From an uncultured bacterium (GTDB lineage: Bacteria; Pseudomonadota; Alphaproteobacteria; Sphingomonadales; Sphingomonadaceae), in NCBI GenBank assembly GCA_903884945.1, contig CAISGR010000119.1, forward strand, positions 1-38,167: a DNA stretch of 38,167 nt. The letters are read 5' to 3'. Numbering within the stretch: the first letter of the stretch is position 1; every line of letters starts with the position of its first letter. The notes under the pieces were generated by a model. That model was not told the origin of the DNA, ran no database searches, and saw only the letters and a list, made by a program, of their open reading frames with translations. The position numbers and the translations under genes are program-made. This document shows positions 6,878-15,800 of this stretch, piece after piece.

Positions 6878-9679
6878 GTGACAAAACGATATTCGATTGG
6901 GGCCAAAGGCCTAAACTACAAGAGCCTTTTGCTGTGCACCGCTGCGGCGGTGGTCGCCGTTGCGCTTCCGCGAGTCGCGCTCGCGCAGGAGGCATCGGAC
7001 CAGCCGGCCTCCACCAGCTCGGGCAACGACATCGTCGTCACCGGCTACCGGAAATCCCTGAGCGATGCGCGCAATATCAAGCGCGACTCGGTCATCCAGA
7101 AAGACGTGATCGTCGCCGAGGACATGGCGAAGTTTCCGGAACTGAACCTGGCCGAATCGATTCAGCGCCTGCCCGGCGTGCAGATCACGCGCGAGGCCGG
7201 CGAAGGCCGGCGCATCTCGCTGCGTGGGCTCGGCCCGGATTTCGCCCGTGTCCAGCTCAACGGCATGGAAGTGCTGGGCAATGTCGACTCAGCGCAGGAC
7301 AGCCGCGGCCAGCGTACGCGCGACCGCGCTTTCGACTTCAACATCTTCGCCTCTGAACTCTTCTCGCGGGTCGAGGTCGAAAAGACCTTCCAGGCGGCCC
7401 AGAACGAGGGTGGCATGGCCGGGACGGTCGGCCTGTTCACCGGCAGGCCGTTCGATTACGCGCCGGGCAGCAAGGGTGCGTTGGTTGGGAAACTCGGCTC
7501 CAACCAATATACGAAGGACGCGCAGCCGCGCGCCGCTGCGCTGCTCAGCCATAATTGGGACAACAAATTCGGGATCCTCGTCTCCGTCGCCTATTCGAAG
7601 CGCAAGACCACGGAACAGGGCCACAACACCTATAATTATGACCAACCCGATGCGGCGACCATGCAGGGATTGGTCGCGAAGGGCCTCGACATCTCCCATC
7701 TCAGCGCTGCCCAGCAGGCCAAGTTCCTGTCGGGTGACCTGTATTTCGCGGACGGCAATCGCATCTCCTCCTGGAACGCGCGGCAGGAACGCCTCGGCAT
7801 AACGGCGGCAGTGCAGTGGCGGCCCGCGGACAACCTGCTGCTGACGCTGGATGGACTGTACGGCCAACTCACGACTCACCGCGAGGAGCTGCACCTTGCC
7901 ACGCGTCCGCTCAAGTCCGACGGCTCGGTCGCGTTCGACACACCCGCGGGCACGCCCTGGCCGGCCATTTTCCAGACGGCGTCGGTCATCAACGACCTGC
8001 GATGGGACAGCAGCAACTATGTCACCAGGACCGACGTTACCGGGACGACTTTCGGCAGCGAAAGCCGCCGGTCGCTGAACAAGACCAATTTCCGGTCGCT
8101 GGAACTTACCGGCACCTGGGACGCATCCGACAAGCTCACGGTCGACGGCCATGTCGGGTACCAGAAGTCGACCTACAAGACGCCGTATGACGACAAGTTC
8201 TACATGCGCGCCAAGGGCAATCTGATCGCCGACTATGGCACCGACGGCCGGTCGGCCTCGTTCCAATATCCCGGCTGGGACCCCACCAACCCGGCGAATT
8301 ATGCGATGGATTCCTTCTACTATCGCGCGTTCAATAATGAATCGGAACTGCGCGAGGGCGTCGCGAACCTTCACTACAAGCTGAACGATGCGCTGACGCT
8401 GCGTGCGGGCGCCGCCTATCGCCGGTTTAAGCAGGATGGCATCGACCTCTTCTACGACGACAATGTCAACGGTACCCGGTCCAAGACGCGGGGCACGTCC
8501 GTCGGCGACATAAGCTCCGTGTTCAGCAACGCGTTCGGTTCGTGGCTGATCGGCGACTATGCCAAGGGTTTTGCGAAATATAACGAATATCACCGGCTCG
8601 AGCCCAACAAGGACGGCACGGGCGGCGCGCTCCGGGACATCGAGAACGTCTACACGACCACCGAGGAAACCGAATCCGGCTATGTCCAGATGGATTGGGA
8701 CACCGAATTGTTCGGCAAACATTTTCGCGGCAATATCGGCGCCCGGGGGTACCACACGGACACTCATAGCAGCGGCTGGATCCAGGGCGACAGCTATGCC
8801 TATCTGGGCACGACCGACGTGAGCGGCAGCTATTCCGGCGTGCTGCCGGCGATGAACGCGGTGCTCGACCTGACGCCGGAGGTGTTGCTGCGGTTCGCCG
8901 CCTCGCAGAACCTGAATCGTCCGGGACTAGGGTCGATCGCCGCCGAGGGGAGCGCGTTCCAGGACCAGAGCAGCGGCGATATCACCGCGTCGCGCGGCAA
9001 TCCCAACCTCAAGCCCTACAAGGACACCACGCTGGATTTGTCGGTCGAATATTATTTCGGCAAGGTCGGTCTGCTCTCGGCGAGCGTGTTCCAGAAGTGG
9101 ATCAGCAACTTCATCGGCTCGGAGACCCTCGAGAATATCCCCTTCAGCGAGACGGGCGTGCCGTTCAGCACGATCCCGGGTGCGACGGCCAGCACCATCG
9201 TCAAAGAATTCTCGATGCCGATCAACGTCGCGGGCACGAAGAGCATCACCGGCTTCGAACTGGCGGGCCAGGCCCAGTTCTCGTTCCTGCCGGCGCCTTT
9301 CGACGGTTTCGGTGTCGTGGCGAACTACACGCATGTGAACGCCCCCAAGGAAATCACCGGCATATCCAAGAGCAGCTACAATGCCACGCTCTACTATGAG
9401 ACCGATCGCTGGGGACTGCGTGGTTCGATGAGCCACCGCGCGCTCTATTATACCGGGCGTAGTGACGATCCCATGAGCGCCAGCACGCGGGGTTTCGAGG
9501 GGACCACCTATGTCGATGCCTCGGCCTTCGTGAACGTCACCAAGGAGCTCCAGATCACGGTGAATGCGATCAACCTGACGAACCAGAAGGACACGCAGTT
9601 CTGGGGCCAGAACCGCTATCTCTATAATCAGACCCAGAGCGGCACGACGTACATGGCTGGTTTCAGCTTCAAGTTCTGA
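6878..9679 (+). CDS. TonB-dependent outer-membrane receptor
   Basis: A 933-residue receptor starting at GTG 6878 behind a GGGGG-rich ribosome site. A Sec signal peptide ends near ALA-Q (residues 34-37). A TonB-box-like segment DIVVTGYR (51-58) follows, then a plug domain with LPGVQITRE (98-106) and ISLRGLGPDF (113-122). A long beta-barrel ends in the usual terminal phenylalanine (GFSFKF). No N-terminal STN signalling domain is present, so it is a transporter rather than a transducer. Sphingomonad receptors of this class import glycans, peptides or organic phosphorus compounds; the ligand cannot be read from sequence. Its promoter region carries an operator-like site shared with the phosphonate genes, and four modification-type genes follow on the same strand. 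Confidence 0.95.
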   Translation: MTKRYSIGAKGLNYKSLLLCTAAAVVAVALPRVALAQEASDQPASTSSGNDIVVTGYRKSLSDARNIKRDSVIQKDVIVAEDMAKFPELNLAESIQRLPGVQITREAGEGRRISLRGLGPDFARVQLNGMEVLGNVDSAQDSRGQRTRDRAFDFNIFASELFSRVEVEKTFQAAQNEGGMAGTVGLFTGRPFDYAPGSKGALVGKLGSNQYTKDAQPRAAALLSHNWDNKFGILVSVAYSKRKTTEQGHNTYNYDQPDAATMQGLVAKGLDISHLSAAQQAKFLSGDLYFADGNRISSWNARQERLGITAAVQWRPADNLLLTLDGLYGQLTTHREELHLATRPLKSDGSVAFDTPAGTPWPAIFQTASVINDLRWDSSNYVTRTDVTGTTFGSESRRSLNKTNFRSLELTGTWDASDKLTVDGHVGYQKSTYKTPYDDKFYMRAKGNLIADYGTDGRSASFQYPGWDPTNPANYAMDSFYYRAFNNESELREGVANLHYKLNDALTLRAGAAYRRFKQDGIDLFYDDNVNGTRSKTRGTSVGDISSVFSNAFGSWLIGDYAKGFAKYNEYHRLEPNKDGTGGALRDIENVYTTTEETESGYVQMDWDTELFGKHFRGNIGARGYHTDTHSSGWIQGDSYAYLGTTDVSGSYSGVLPAMNAVLDLTPEVLLRFAASQNLNRPGLGSIAAEGSAFQDQSSGDITASRGNPNLKPYKDTTLDLSVEYYFGKVGLLSASVFQKWISNFIGSETLENIPFSETGVPFSTIPGATASTIVKEFSMPINVAGTKSITGFELAGQAQFSFLPAPFDGFGVVANYTHVNAPKEITGISKSSYNATLYYETDRWGLRGSMSHRALYYTGRSDDPMSASTRGFEGTTYVDASAFVNVTKELQITVNAINLTNQKDTQFWGQNRYLYNQTQSGTTYMAGFSFKF

Positions 9680-9700
9680 GGCGTCCGAAGATGCTCGACC

Positions 9701-9729
9701 GCGCCCCGTCCTCCCAGGAGGCGGGGCGC
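9701..9729 (+). terminator. Strong hairpin between receptor and sulfotransferase operon
   Basis: GCGCCCCG-T-CCTCC pairs with GGAGG-CGGGGCGC around a CA loop: 13 base pairs with one bulged T. No T-run follows, so it may act as an mRNA 3'-end stabiliser or partial attenuator rather than a full terminator. It would make the receptor more abundant than the downstream operon. Confidence 0.6.
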
Positions 9730-9750
9730 ATCCTCCATGTGACGTGAGAC

Positions 9751-10389
9751 ATGATTGTTTCCCATCAACACCGTTTCATCTTCGTTGCGGTGCCCAAGAC
9801 GGGCACCCATTCGGTGCGGCAGGCGCTGCGTGAACAGCTTGGCGATGAAGACGTCGAGCAAGTGGGGCTGTTCGTCGACAAGCGCTTCCCGTGGGAGGAT
9901 CTTGCGGCGATCCGCCATGGCCATTTGTCGTTGCGGCAAGTGCGCCCGTATCTCGGCGAGGACGCGTTCAGCAGCTATTTCAAATTCGCCTTCGTGCGCA
10001 ATCCGTTCGACCGCTTCGTCTCCTATTGCGCCTTCATGCTGCGGGGTGGCGATCTCTTCCAGCAGCGGCCGCGCGATGTGATGCGCCGCTTTCTTTTCTC
10101 CGATCCGCCCGAACACCATATCCTCTTCAAGCCACAAGCGTCGCTGCTGGTGGACGCGGATGGCGAGACGCTGTTGACCGACAGCGTGGGCCGCGTCGAG
10201 GATATGCAGGGCTCATTTGATGCGATCTGCGCACGCCTCGGCATTCGCTCACGCCTGCTCGATCGCGTCAACGGCAGCCGGCACGGTGACTATCGCCAGT
10301 ATTACGACCAGGCGCTGATCGACGGCGTCGCAGCACGCTACGCGCAGGATCTGGAATTGTTCGGTTACACCTTTGACGGCACGCCATGA
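9751..10389 (+). CDS. Sulfotransferase family protein (short, Sulfotransfer_2-like)
   Basis: A 212-residue cytoplasmic protein with both PAPS-binding elements: the 5'-phosphosulfate loop PKTGTHS at 15-21 and the 3'-phosphate motif RNPFDRFVSY at 83-92. It is the size of minimal family 2 sulfotransferases, which place sulfate on carbohydrate hydroxyls or, less often, other acceptors. It is the first gene of a four-gene operon and overlaps the next gene by 4 bases (ATGA). The spacing from the receptor stop is 71 bases and contains the hairpin at 9701-9729. The ATG at 9751 has only a weak ribosome site. The acceptor is unknown. Confidence 0.85.
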   Translation: MIVSHQHRFIFVAVPKTGTHSVRQALREQLGDEDVEQVGLFVDKRFPWEDLAAIRHGHLSLRQVRPYLGEDAFSSYFKFAFVRNPFDRFVSYCAFMLRGGDLFQQRPRDVMRRFLFSDPPEHHILFKPQASLLVDADGETLLTDSVGRVEDMQGSFDAICARLGIRSRLLDRVNGSRHGDYRQYYDQALIDGVAARYAQDLELFGYTFDGTP

Positions 10390-11015
10390 ACACCGCTCCT
10401 CCCAGCCTCGTCGCCAATCCGCGCAAGACCACCGGTGTCCGAAAGCTCGGCCCGGTCGACATCGTCGACCTGCGGGCAAGCGTGCTGGCGATCCCCGAAG
10501 ACGTCTGGGAGGCGGAGAATGCGAGAAAGCCGAACAAGTTCGAGGTACTGGACGAGACGCGACATATCGTCTTCCGTTTCATCGACAGCCCCCGCGACTG
10601 GCGTCGTTCACACGACCGGACAGCCTGGCCGCAATGGCGCGGCCTGCTGGAGCCGGTGCTGGCGCAGGCGATCCGCAGCTATGGCTATCAGCGCGGGATA
10701 TTTCCGCGGGTGATGCTCGCCAGGATGCCGGCAGGCGGCGTGATTTACCCGCATGTCGACGCCAACCCTGCGGCGAAGTGGCCGCACAAGATTCATGTGC
10801 CGCTGGAAACCAACGCCCGCGTGGTGTCCTGCTTCGGCGGCGCGGAACATTATTTCGCACCGGGCGAGGCGGTCGAGGTGAACAATCTTGGTCCGCACTG
10901 GGTGCGTAACGGCGGCGAGACCGATCGCATTCATCTGATCTTCGAATATTACGACGCCGACCAGCCGGAACCGGACTGGCTGGCGCCGCTTCTGTTTACC
11001 GGCGCGCGGCGATGA
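10386..11015 (+). CDS. Aspartyl/asparaginyl beta-hydroxylase-fold 2OG-Fe(II) oxygenase (copy 1)
   Basis: A 209-residue protein with the double-stranded beta-helix signature of the AspH family. The facial-triad residues are visible: H-V-D at 123-125 (YPHVDANP) and a distal histidine in VNNLGPHWVRN (His171). The 2-oxoglutarate anchor is R-I-H at 181-183. Such enzymes use Fe(II), O2 and 2-oxoglutarate to hydroxylate Asp or Asn side chains, or small molecules in some branches. It overlaps both neighbours by 4 bases, so it is translationally coupled to a sulfotransferase on each side. No signal peptide is seen. The target is unknown; a small-molecule substrate within the phosphonate pathway is possible but speculative. 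Confidence 0.85.
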   Translation: MNTAPPSLVANPRKTTGVRKLGPVDIVDLRASVLAIPEDVWEAENARKPNKFEVLDETRHIVFRFIDSPRDWRRSHDRTAWPQWRGLLEPVLAQAIRSYGYQRGIFPRVMLARMPAGGVIYPHVDANPAAKWPHKIHVPLETNARVVSCFGGAEHYFAPGEAVEVNNLGPHWVRNGGETDRIHLIFEYYDADQPEPDWLAPLLFTGARR

Positions 11016-12931
11016 ACGTCTCCGCCAGTTACGGGGACCGCGACGCCCTGTTGCAGGAGGCCAGGGATCTGCGCGCCCGCCGATGCGTACCGGAAGCATT
11101 GGCCACCCTCGCGCGGCTGCAGGCGCTGTATCCCCGGTTCAGCCGTCTGTATCAGGAACGCGGCCACTGCCATGTTCTGCTTCGGGACGCGCCGGCGGCG
11201 ATCGACTCGCTGCGCGAGGCGGTGCGCCTCAACCCGACGCTCCCGGCGAGCTGGGACATGCTGGCACAGCTTTACGCAATGCAGGGCGACACCGTTCAGG
11301 CGGCCTTCGCGGCGCAGCATCTCGGCGCACTGGCTCAGCTGCCGCCCGAGGTGGTCGTGGCGAACAGCCTGTTTGCCGACGGGGACCTATCGCCGGCGGA
11401 GGAGGTCATCCGTGAGTATCTGCGCAAGGACAGCGACAATGTCGGCGCGCTACGTCTGCTGGCGCGCATCCTTACGGACCGCGACGCGCCCGGTGAAGCC
11501 GAGCCGCTGCTGAAAGCGGTGATCGAGCGCGCGCCCGACTACCACGAAGCGCGCCTCGACTACGCCATGGTGCTTTTGCAGCAGCAAAAGCACGGGCAGG
11601 CGCGCCAGCAGGCGGGGCTCCTGCTCGGGCACGACCCGGACAACCGCGCCTATCTCAAGCTCTATGCCGCGGCCTGCGTCGGTCTGGGCGACCACGAGCC
11701 GGTGGTGGAGATCTATGACAGGCTGCTGGCCGGCCAGGCGCATTCGGCGGCGGAGGTCGCCGACCTGCGCTTGTGGCGGGCGAATGCCCTCAAGATCACC
11801 GGCCGGCAGGAAGAAGCCATTGCGGATTATCGCGCCGCCCTGGCGGCGCGCCCGGACTATGGGGTGGCCTGGTTCAGCCTCGCCAACCTCAAGACCTATC
11901 GGTTTGCCGAGGACGAAATCGCACGCATGCGCGCTGCGGATTCCCGGCCTGACCTACCGGAAATGGATCGCACCTATCTGGGTTTCGCGCTGGGCAAGGC
12001 GCTGGAGGATCGGGGCGATTTCGCATCCTCGTGGCAATGTTACGAGCGCGGCAATGCGTTGCGGCGGGCTGCGGGGCGCCATCGGCCGGACGTTGCCGAA
12101 TCCTGCGCTCTTCGAACAAGGCAGGCATTGACCGCCGAATTCTTCGCTGCCCGCGCCGGCTGGGGCGTGGACGATTCGTCGCCCGTCTTCATCCTCGGCC
12201 TGCCGCGCTCGGGCTCGACGTTGATCGAGCAGATCCTGGCGTCCCATTCCCAGGTCGAGGGCACGCAGGAACTGACCCTGATCGACCGATATGCCCGCGA
12301 ACTCTGCGGCAGTGATCCCGATTGCGGCTTGCCGCTGCATCCCGACGCGTTGCTGCGCCTGACGGCCGTGGAGGCGAGGGCGCTCGGCGATCGCTTTCTG
12401 GCCGAAACCCGCATTTATCGCCGGCTGGGCCGGCGGTTCTTCATCGACAAGATGCCCAACAATTTCTGGCATGTGGGCCTGATCAACCTGATCCTGCCGC
12501 GGTCGACCATTATCGATGCGCGGCGCGAACCCATGGCCTGCTGCTTCAGCAACCTCAAGCAGCTGTTCGGCACCACCAACCAGGAATTCACCTACGGCAT
12601 TGATGACATCGCCCGCCACTACCGCGTCTATCTCGACCTCATGCGCCATTGGGACCGCGTGCTGCCGGCGCGCGTGTTGAGGGTGCAGTACGAGGATGTG
12701 GTCGGGGACCTGGAAGGCAGCGTGCGGCGCCTGCTGGAGCGTATCGGGCTGCCCTTCGAGCCCGCCTGCCTCGATTTTCACCAGACGCGGCGCAGCGTGC
12801 GCACGGCCAGCTCCGAGCAGGTTCGCCAGCCCATCGGCCGAGAAGGGCTCGATCAATGGCGGCGCTATGCGCCCTGGCTTGCGCCGCTGCGCGACAGGCT
12901 GGGCGACGCGTTGACCGGCTACAGGACCTGA
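11012..12931 (+). CDS. TPR-repeat sulfotransferase
   Basis: A 639-residue two-part protein. Residues of about 1-330 are tetratricopeptide-like helical repeats (for example ASWDMLAQLYAMQGD and AIADYRAALAARPDYG). The C-terminal part is a sulfotransferase with the PAPS 5'-loop GLPRSGST at 396-403 and a 3'-phosphate-type motif ARREPMACCFSN. TPR-sulfotransferase fusions are common in alphaproteobacteria but mostly uncharacterised; the TPR part probably recruits a protein or peptide acceptor. The gene overlaps the preceding hydroxylase by 4 bases and is followed after 3 bases by a second hydroxylase, giving an alternating order of sulfotransferase and hydroxylase genes. Confidence 0.9.
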   Translation: MNVSASYGDRDALLQEARDLRARRCVPEALATLARLQALYPRFSRLYQERGHCHVLLRDAPAAIDSLREAVRLNPTLPASWDMLAQLYAMQGDTVQAAFAAQHLGALAQLPPEVVVANSLFADGDLSPAEEVIREYLRKDSDNVGALRLLARILTDRDAPGEAEPLLKAVIERAPDYHEARLDYAMVLLQQQKHGQARQQAGLLLGHDPDNRAYLKLYAAACVGLGDHEPVVEIYDRLLAGQAHSAAEVADLRLWRANALKITGRQEEAIADYRAALAARPDYGVAWFSLANLKTYRFAEDEIARMRAADSRPDLPEMDRTYLGFALGKALEDRGDFASSWQCYERGNALRRAAGRHRPDVAESCALRTRQALTAEFFAARAGWGVDDSSPVFILGLPRSGSTLIEQILASHSQVEGTQELTLIDRYARELCGSDPDCGLPLHPDALLRLTAVEARALGDRFLAETRIYRRLGRRFFIDKMPNNFWHVGLINLILPRSTIIDARREPMACCFSNLKQLFGTTNQEFTYGIDDIARHYRVYLDLMRHWDRVLPARVLRVQYEDVVGDLEGSVRRLLERIGLPFEPACLDFHQTRRSVRTASSEQVRQPIGREGLDQWRRYAPWLAPLRDRLGDALTGYRT

Positions 12932-12934
12932 CCG

Positions 12935-13906
12935 ATGCGACTGTCGCGCCCCTTCTTCCAACTCCCTGTGCTGTTCGATGCGCTGCGCCTGCAAGCCGAG
13001 GTCGCGGGGTTGCCGGCCGACGCATGGGTGCCGCATCCGGATGGCGTGCCCGGCAACAGCGCGGCCCGGTTGATCAGCAACGGTGGCGGTGAGACAGATT
13101 CGCATCAGGGGCAGATGCTGCCGACGTGCTGGCTCACTGCCATGCCCTACGCGCGCCAGATCCTCGCGGGCTTCGGCGTGGTGTGGAGCCGCTCGAGGCT
13201 GATGCGCCTCGCGCCGGGGGCGAGTGTACCCGAGCACGCCGATATCAATTACCATTGGCATACGCGGGTGCGGCTGCACATTCCGATCTTCACCCGACCG
13301 GAGGTCAGCTTTCACTGCGACGGCCAATCCGTCCACATGGCCGCGGGCGAGGCCTGGATCTTCGACAACTGGCGCCGGCATCATGTGGAGAACAACGCCA
13401 GCGCGGAACGCATCCATCTCGTTGCCGATACCACCGGCACGGCTGCGTTCTGGCAGTTCGCCTGCGGAGAGGCGCCGCCACGCGGGCAGTGGCGGACCAT
13501 TGCCTGGGATCCTGCGGCCAGTCCGCAACTGCTCTGCGAGGACGCCCAGCGATCGCCGATGATGCCCGCGGCCGAAGTGCAGCTGCTGGTGGACGACTTG
13601 CGCATGGAATTGGCCGTCGCCACCGATACCGCCGAAGCCAGGGCCCGCGCCGCGCGGTTCGGCATGCTGCTGGAGAGCTTCGTGCACGACTGGCGCCAGC
13701 TCTGCGTCCTGCATGGCGTTGGTGGACGATCGCGGCCGGAGTTCCTGCGCCTGGCCGGTGCCGTGCGCCGCGCCGCAGGGCCGCTCGCCGATGGACTCGT
13801 CATGCGCAGCAACGACGTCAGCGCGCTGTTGGTGCTCGAACACCGTGTGCTACGGCATTTGGTTGCGGACGAAGGCTCGCTGTCCGCGAATGGACAGGGG
13901 GCCTAA
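12935..13906 (+). CDS. Aspartyl/asparaginyl beta-hydroxylase-fold oxygenase with C-terminal extension (copy 2)
   Basis: A 323-residue protein. Its middle part has the AspH-type triad: H-A-D at 101-103 (VPEHADINYHWH), a distal histidine in NWRRHHVEN (His149/150) and the 2-oxoglutarate anchor R-I-H at 159-161. About 140 extra helical residues after position 185 are not part of the catalytic fold and could bind a partner. It is only loosely similar to copy 1, so the two probably have distinct substrates. It is the last gene of the operon; its TAA overlaps by two bases the stop of the convergent phnX, with no room for a terminator. Confidence 0.83.
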   Translation: MRLSRPFFQLPVLFDALRLQAEVAGLPADAWVPHPDGVPGNSAARLISNGGGETDSHQGQMLPTCWLTAMPYARQILAGFGVVWSRSRLMRLAPGASVPEHADINYHWHTRVRLHIPIFTRPEVSFHCDGQSVHMAAGEAWIFDNWRRHHVENNASAERIHLVADTTGTAAFWQFACGEAPPRGQWRTIAWDPAASPQLLCEDAQRSPMMPAAEVQLLVDDLRMELAVATDTAEARARAARFGMLLESFVHDWRQLCVLHGVGGRSRPEFLRLAGAVRRAAGPLADGLVMRSNDVSALLVLEHRVLRHLVADEGSLSANGQGA

Positions 13907-14688
13907 CCGATCGGCAACTCGCGGAGCGCCGCCGGCAGGTCGGCGACCGTCTCGATCACGACATGGGCCCCGGCGTTGGTGAGCGCGGTTCTGGCGTGCG
14001 CGATCCGTTGGGCGCGGTCCTCGGGCGCAAGCGCGGCCAGTGCCGCGCGCGACAGCCCCACGGCGTTGCCGCTGGCCGCGACGCCGACCGTCCAGACGCC
14101 TGCCGCGCGACCCTCGGCAATGCCGACTTCCGCATCGTCGACCTTCACGCAGGCGCTCGCCGGCCAGGCGCCAAGTTCGACGAGGTTCTTCCACAGCATC
14201 AGCGGGGAGGGGCGACCCTGTGGCGTCTCGCCCGCGCACACCAGCATGTCCGGCCGATAGCCCTGCTCGGCGGCACGCGGTAGAATATCGGCCATCATCT
14301 CGCGGGTATAGCCGGTGCAGGATCCCACCGCGACGCCCTTCGCCTGGAGTCGTCCTGCGATATCCGCGGCGCCGGGGATCAACTCGGCATGGTCACGTGC
14401 CGCTTCGCGCATCATCGGCCCAATCGACTCGAACAAGGCCGCGACCTCCTCCTCGCTCGCCGCCCTGCCGTGCCGCACGGCCCATGCCTCAGCGACGCGA
14501 GGAGCGCCAAGCAGCGCGCGGATATGATCGCGCTTCGCCATGCCCATGTCTGCGCGCGCCTCGGCCTCGTGCACCGGGACCCCGGCCCGTTCGAAAACCC
14601 TGCACAACGCCACTACGGGGGCGCGGCTGCCGAAATCGATCATCGTTCCCGCCCAGTCGAACACCACGGCCTTGAGCTTCGGATGCAT
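13903..14688 (-). CDS. phnX: Phosphonoacetaldehyde hydrolase (phosphonatase)
   Basis: A 261-residue HAD-superfamily enzyme that splits phosphonoacetaldehyde into acetaldehyde and phosphate in the cytoplasm. Key residues are visible: the nucleophile Asp11 in DWAGTMIDFG, the Schiff-base lysine Lys52 in MGMAKRDH that distinguishes phosphonatase from other HAD enzymes, GSCTGYTREMM, and GRPSPLM. Length matches the family. It shares one base with the upstream FAD oxidase stop (TGATG-type coupling), so the oxidase product is probably its substrate. No phnW transaminase is nearby, which makes the oxidase the likely source of phosphonoacetaldehyde. Confidence 0.95.
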   Translation of the reverse strand: MHPKLKAVVFDWAGTMIDFGSRAPVVALCRVFERAGVPVHEAEARADMGMAKRDHIRALLGAPRVAEAWAVRHGRAASEEEVAALFESIGPMMREAARDHAELIPGAADIAGRLQAKGVAVGSCTGYTREMMADILPRAAEQGYRPDMLVCAGETPQGRPSPLMLWKNLVELGAWPASACVKVDDAEVGIAEGRAAGVWTVGVAASGNAVGLSRAALAALAPEDRAQRIAHARTALTNAGAHVVIETVADLPAALRELPIG

Positions 14689-15800
14689 CAGTTTTCCCCA
14701 GTGAGAGTGGCGAGGACGTCCTCTGCCAGTGCGAAGGCCGTCGAGGCGCCGGTGCCGCTGGTGACGACAACCAGTCGGACGCCCTCCGCCGGCGTCCGGA
14801 CGATGCTATGCCCCGCGGCGGACGCGTAGGTGCCCGTCCAGCGTCCGGTTACGGCCGGCGGCGCACCCAGGACCGCTGCATAGGCGTCCAGAATCGCGTC
14901 ATCGATCGTTGCCGTGGAAAAGGGACTGGGGGTCGGCGCATAGTCGTGACTGTCTCCTATCACCAGCGATCCGTCCGCGCCCTGCACGGCGATCAGGTGG
15001 ACGCCGTGCGCCAGCGCCTCCGCCGCTTCCGCCTCGAGGCGGGTGCGCAACGCCGCCGCCTCGGGCAGAGCCGCGTAGCCGAGATAGCGCACCATGCTGA
15101 GATCGCTCATCACCGGCGCCGGCAGCCGCCATCCCGGCGCCGCGAGCCGGAGCATCTGGAGCTTACAGCGGGTGACACCGGCTTTGGCGTAGAGATCGGG
15201 AAACAAGGTAGCCCAGTCGTCGCCCGGGCAGACGATCACTGCCTCCGCCTCATGCGTGCCGATGCTCGATCGGACGATGCCTGTATCGACGCCATGAACC
15301 GCAACGCCATAGGCGAAGTCGACCCCGTGGACGGCGGCAAGCCAGCGGGCGAGCTTCGGGATCGCCAGCGGCGAATCGACGCGCAGGTCATGCGGACTCT
15401 GCATGGCCGCCATCCCGCCGCGCACCATCGGCCAGCGCTCCGCCAGCGCCGCCGCGTCGAGGCGGGTGCAGCCCCGGCCCATTTCGGTTGCGAGGAAGGC
15501 GTCGATCACCGCCACGGCCTCGGGCCGCTGGGCGGCGAGCAATAGCCCTTCCTGTTCGATTGCAATCCCGGCCGGCGCCGCCACCTCGCGCCAGATCGCG
15601 GCGCTGCGCATTGCAAGCTCCCAGACCCGCCCGCGCTCCTGGCCGGTGACGGTGACGAAGCCGAAGTTGCGGATGGAGGCGCCATTGGCCTGGGCGTCGC
15701 GATCCAGCACCAGCACGCGCTTGCCCCGGCGCGCGGCAGCGAGCGCATGGGCGAGACCGACAATGCCGGCGCCGACGACGATCAGATCATGCTGCGGCAT
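14688..15800 (-). CDS. Phosphonate-associated FAD-dependent amine oxidoreductase (TIGR03364/PbfD-like)
   Basis: A 370-residue DAO-type flavoenzyme with the dinucleotide loop GAGIVGLAHALAAARRG (residues 9-25) and the ANGASIRNFG segment characteristic of the phosphonate-linked subgroup. Members of this group have been reported to oxidise 2-aminoethylphosphonate, and better its N-methyl form, to phosphonoacetaldehyde. That fits the directly coupled phnX downstream and the absence of a transaminase. It overlaps the upstream carrier gene by 14 bases. It would let the cell use N-methylated head-group phosphonates without PhnW. The subgroup is well supported by motif and context; the exact substrate is inferred. 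Confidence 0.85.
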   Translation of the reverse strand: MPQHDLIVVGAGIVGLAHALAAARRGKRVLVLDRDAQANGASIRNFGFVTVTGQERGRVWELAMRSAAIWREVAAPAGIAIEQEGLLLAAQRPEAVAVIDAFLATEMGRGCTRLDAAALAERWPMVRGGMAAMQSPHDLRVDSPLAIPKLARWLAAVHGVDFAYGVAVHGVDTGIVRSSIGTHEAEAVIVCPGDDWATLFPDLYAKAGVTRCKLQMLRLAAPGWRLPAPVMSDLSMVRYLGYAALPEAAALRTRLEAEAAEALAHGVHLIAVQGADGSLVIGDSHDYAPTPSPFSTATIDDAILDAYAAVLGAPPAVTGRWTGTYASAAGHSIVRTPAEGVRLVVVTSGTGASTAFALAEDVLATLTGEN

